Positions 60,405 through 64,000 of a stretch of DNA of 64,000 bases are shown in pieces; position 1 is the first letter of the stretch; each line of letters begins with the position of its first letter. Origin of the DNA: Macrosoma leucophasiata (Eukaryota > Arthropoda > Insecta > Lepidoptera > Hedylidae); contig JAWQUS010000025.1 in the NCBI GenBank assembly GCA_036365455.1, positions 25,332,001 to 25,396,000 on the forward strand. The letters run 5' to 3'. The position numbers were made by a program, and so were the translations under genes. The notes beneath the pieces are model-generated. The model was not told where the DNA came from and ran no database searches. It saw only the letters and a list, made by a program, of their open reading frames with translations.

Positions 60405-61043
60405 AAAATCAAAAAACCGATCAAGTGCGTGTGTAGGGTGCCGTAGTTTTTTATATAATAATGTAATTAAGAAAAAAATATATATATTTTCTCAAAATTT
60501 TCGAGAAAAATATATTTGTTCGACTATTACTCGCAACTTTGTAAAGCAAACTTAAGTGTGATAGTTTTCCTTTTAACTTCGTTATATGTAGCTACTATTG
60601 TCGTAACGTTTGAATTTCTGGATGTTTCTAACAACAACCGTTTAGTTGGTAGAAGGGTTGACACTTGATTCTAACGAAAATTGGAACTTTAAGGCTTAAT
60701 AAGTCACGAAACGTTAACCAAATCGAAAAATGATGTTTGCACGCCCCTAAAACTTTTAACATCAACATCATTCACATCCAACGATACCCCACACTATATA
60801 GAAAACGAAAAAATAAATAAATATTAGCGCGTTACATGTACCCCAAATAATTATTTTTTTCATGTTTTTATTCTACCACTTTGTCGGCGAGATTAAGGTG
60901 TATAATTGTACCAAATTTCAAGTCGTACCTATAGTTTTTGCGCGAAACCGTGGACAGACAGACAACCAGACAGACAGACAGACAGACAGATGGACATGGC
61001 GAATCTATAAGGGTTCCTTGTTTACTACTGAACCCTAAAAAGG
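60405..61043 (+). repeat. K2 dispersed repeat, about 640 bp
   Basis: From AAAAACCGATCAAGTGCGTG to GGGTTCCTTGTTTACTACTG and an AACCCTAAAAAGG end. It resembles K1 in layout (an AAGTGCG head, a run of CAGACAGA near 60955-60990, and a GGTTCC end) but differs in sequence, so K1 and K2 are probably related families. Confidence 0.6.
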
Positions 61044-61330
61044 AGATTATCAAGTTGGCGTATATGTGTAGGGTAAAACTCTACAATACGCCCTGGCGGG
61101 CAATATGTCCCACAGCTCTTTCGCTCCGACAGATAGAGATAGACAACAGGTTGCGACTCGCACGCAGTGTCCACAGTACTTCTTCGACTTTACCGCCGTG
61201 AGAGTGTGGATTTTGCATTTCATTTTCATATATTAGTTTAGTTAGTTTGGAATGTGGAAACAATGATAAATAATCTATAATTTGACGTGTTGCATACAGT
61301 CATAAATCTATTATGGCGGCCATGTTGAGA
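61044..61330. other. Unassigned
   Basis: No gene or repeat recognised. Confidence 0.4.
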
Positions 61331-62115
61331 CCGGGGCATATTGTAATTATTAATTTACAAAATGCCCCGGCTGTCATTGTGTAATATGCCCCAGTTTTAT
61401 TGATTATTTTTATTTAATATATTTTTTTTTATGAAATGCCACGAAATTATGTCAGAAAAACATTGCAAGAGTCCTGGTCCGAAATGGATCTTAGTGAGGC
61501 TATGGAAAAGGTGCGATTGAAGCAAATGGGAGTAAATTAAGCAGCACGAACGTACAACATTCCTTCAAGAAAGCTTAGACGACATCTTTTAAAAGAGAAA
61601 TATGATAACTGCTATGATTTTATAAAGGTAATTTTAATTTAATAGGCATCGAAGAGAAGTATTTATTTCGTTTTTTTAAGTTTTGTTTTTTTTTTTATGA
61701 GAGAGAGATATGACGACATTGATGACTAATGATTAAAAACCCTCTTTTAATTTCATGTTTAAGAATTTGTTTTAGTTTTTTAGGTTTTTGTTTATTTTAT
61801 GGGAGATATTATAACTGATGATTTAAAAGTCGTTTTCTTATTGTTATTTTTAAGTATTTTCTTATTTTATTATTTCGGGGCGTATTGTCACAGAACTGAG
61901 GCATCTTGTCAAAGGATGACAATACAAAATGGCCCACTTATTTTTTTTTTAAACACACGTCGTGCTCAATTGTAACATTTTTCAGGGCAAATACAGATGC
62001 CATACGATTAAGAGCTGACCGCTTTTTTATTTACTCTCTAATACACCACTAAAAACCCTAACAGCTAAAGTTTATTAACCTCGAAAAAAAAGCGGGGCGT
62101 ATTGTAGAGAGTTAC
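61331..62115 (+). pseudogene. Pogo-like DNA transposon remnant with psq-type N-terminus
   Basis: A frame from ATG at about 61438 begins MPRNYVRKTLQESWSEMDL and continues to an LRRHLLKEKYDN block. This is the helix-turn-helix (psq-type) start of pogo-like transposases. A TAA interrupts it at about 61537. No DDE domain follows. The words GGGGCATATTGTAA (61333), ATGCCCCGG, GGGGCGTATTGTC (61877) and GGGGCGTATTGTAGAG (62094) recur and may be terminal-repeat derived. The first two form a 17-bp near-palindrome at 61331-61370. Confidence 0.65.
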
Positions 62116-62780
62116 CCTATTATAAAACTGGTTATGATGAACCATTTAAACACTTGTGCTAAATTTAGTAAGTGTGTGTTTTTGTATGTCTGTCCGCGAA
62201 TTTATAATGTAGGTACTTAAAGTAGAAATTAGAAATTATATTTTTTTTAAATTTAAATTACATGTAGTTCAAACCTCAAAATCGGTTTAGTTGTTTTTGA
62301 GATATGGCTATCCTAGCATTTCTGCAGGGAACGTGAACAATATAAACACATTAATATACTCACAACAACTTTAATGACTGACAAGATTAAATCAAAATCA
62401 GATGAAAAATATATTATTGCCATACATTATTTTGAGGTCATTACCAACTCTCACTAACGTTTTATGTCATCTTTAATACCTGTTTTTATTCAGATTTTTA
62501 CTGGTTTTGGTTTCTTCGCTGACTTTATGCCTACTCTTTAAGGCACTGGTCGCCTCAACTGTCGGCCGCTAAATTATATAATTTATGAGAAGATTAAAGA
62601 TTGATATGTGCGTCTTGCATGGCAGCAGTGCGGCATAAATATTTTTATAATTTAACGTAAAATACTCATAATCATTGAATGAAATTACAATATAAAACCC
62701 TCTTTAAGTGGATCATAAAGTACTTTAACTGTTTAATGATCAGTTTTTGTACTAATCTAAAAATAATTCAAACAAAGTTA
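62116..62780. other. AT-rich, nothing recognised
   Basis: Nothing recognised. Confidence 0.4.
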
Positions 62781-63329
62781 TTTTTAGGGTTTCGTACCTT
62801 ATAAAAAAAAGGAACCCTTATAGGACCCTTCACTCGTGCCTCTGTCTGCCTGTCCGTCTGTCACAGCCAATTTGCTCCGAAACTACTAGACCGATTGAGT
62901 TGAAATTTGATAAATATATGTAAATTGGTGACCCAAAGATGAACACGTCAAGTAAAATAATAAATTTTGAACCACTTTAGGGGAATAAATCGTAAACTGT
63001 GTCGTGTGACATATCAAATGAATACTTATATCATCTCAGATATATTTTTCTTATAATTTTTGCATAAACAAATTTGAAGTTATTTAAGAAAAACGACGAA
63101 AATTGACCATTCCTCCCCTTATCTCCGAAACTACTGAACTTAAAATTTTGAAAAAATGTGGAAAATAGTTCTTTGCCTATATATTACTGGAAAACCAATA
63201 AGAAGTTTGAGTATTCAAATTAAATCGAAAATTCTTAAACATTTTAAATCTGTAATATTTTCGAAAATATTTATTTAAATTACGGAACCCTCACCACGCG
63301 AGTCGAACTCGCACTTGTCCGGTTTTTTA
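62781..63329 (-). repeat. K1 dispersed repeat, second copy
   Basis: Opposite orientation to 10061-10684 and collinear throughout. The head region on the minus strand reads AGTGCGAGTTCGACTCGCG. Confidence 0.7.
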
Positions 63330-63636
63330 CAAGAAGATGTTCAAAGACTTACGCGCATTTTGTCGTCGTTAATACCCCACACGTAATCATCTCAACGAGG
63401 ACTTGTATTTCAAAAGAAATTCGAACAAATTACCTATTCCGCCCCCAATTTGTGCGAGAAAGGACAAGTGTCGCGTAAAATTTCATGGATGTAGCACGTG
63501 TCAGAAGTTTATAAGTTTAATTAAACGTTATTGGAACGGGCTTGTCATGCTCCTGTTATATTGTTCTTTTGTTACATGGATCTTATGTCGGGTTATCGTC
63601 AGGTTCAAATGAAAAAGGCAAATTTATATTCATTGA
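63330..63636. other. Unassigned
   Basis: Nothing recognised. Confidence 0.4.
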
Positions 63637-64000
63637 AATAAAACTATTTTTACGGATTTATCTCGCGTATATTAAACTAAAATGATTTTGAAATCAACCC
63701 GACGTTTCGGTCGCTTTTCAGCTTCCGTGGTCCCGGGCAGACTGAGGTGACATTTGTCTGACGACAGAAGTTTGAAAAAATTATATGTAGCTACCTCCAT
63801 CGATTTCGTAAACGCCTTGCGTAGCGTTCAGGATTAACACAATAATTACTTATGGTATCTTGAGGTCTTGCAGACTGCTGCGGCTGGGATTTGATCTTGC
63901 TAAGTATGGGATCCCATGATGTTGATAATCGCCATCCATCTTCTCTATTTAAATTTGGGTGTTTTTTAATTTCAATAGCCTCGCGTACCATTCGTGGAAT
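63637..64000 (-). pseudogene. Penelope-like element, C-terminal end, cut by the window
   Basis: The minus frame 63791-63991 begins VREAIEIKKHPNLNREDGWR, then a LSTSWDPIL stretch. This is the block I know from the end of Penelope-like proteins after the GIY-YIG endonuclease. The frame ends at 63791. Its untranslated region (GCTGAAAAGCGACCGAAACG on the minus strand, to a TTTCAATGAATATAAATTT end) matches 25247-25346. The polymerase part, if present, lies outside the window. Confidence 0.7.

Overview
This is an AT-rich stretch of animal genomic DNA, most likely from a moth or butterfly. I recognise no host protein-coding gene. The reasons for Lepidoptera are short Helitron-like copies with TC...CTAG ends inserted between A and T, RTE-type LINE tails, Penelope-type and mariner remnants, a Harbinger-type MITE, and many copies of a few short retroposon families. 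Nearly all recognisable coding capacity belongs to transposable elements, and almost all of it is broken. No bacterial or phage features are present.

The one intact element is a 5.04-kb Ty3/gypsy-type LTR retrotransposon at 16888-21923, sitting in a TA microsatellite. It has two 362-bp LTRs that look identical, an open gag and an open pol. A classic A AAA AAC slippery heptamer sits directly before tandem gag stops, with pol in the -1 frame. No tRNA-type primer binding site is visible. Instead, the ten bases just after the 5' LTR are the exact reverse complement of ten bases in the LTR that begin at the A of a TCATT initiator-like motif. That is the layout expected of Tf1-like self-priming.

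The second notable system is a family (called TF here) that carries a 74-nt tRNA-like cloverleaf. Several copies are foldback dimers: two inverted tRNA-like modules flanked as one unit by 12-16 bp target-site duplications. Copies lie near 1.0, 1.8-2.2, 5.1-5.4, 10.8, 12.0-12.3, 41.3-41.7, 42.6, 44.7-45.3, 46.8-47.1 and 49.5 kb.

Layout: 0-7 kb holds short repeats, a MITE with nested palindromes, and a tandem array of about 0.5-0.6 kb units. 7-16 kb holds SINE and LINE fragments, including a clean LINE-in-SINE nest, and a Helitron. 16-22 kb is the LTR element. 22-34 kb is dense in 360-bp retroposons, S1 repeats and 5'-truncated LINEs. 35-37.5 kb holds a decayed LINE ORF1. 37.8-40 kb holds a large foldback and a Helitron-like minisatellite. 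40.6-47.1 kb holds MITEs, Helitrons and TF elements. 47.4-48.3 kb is a GC-rich Jockey-like LINE tail. 51-54.3 kb is a local duplicated and inverted block. 56.2-57.8 kb holds LINE remains, 58.2-59.4 kb a dead mariner, 61.3-62.1 kb a pogo-like remnant, and the window ends in a Penelope-like fragment.

Repeat names (S1, TF, R360, TD, TE, K1, K2, HEL) are local labels, not database names. All similarity statements come from reading the sequence by eye.
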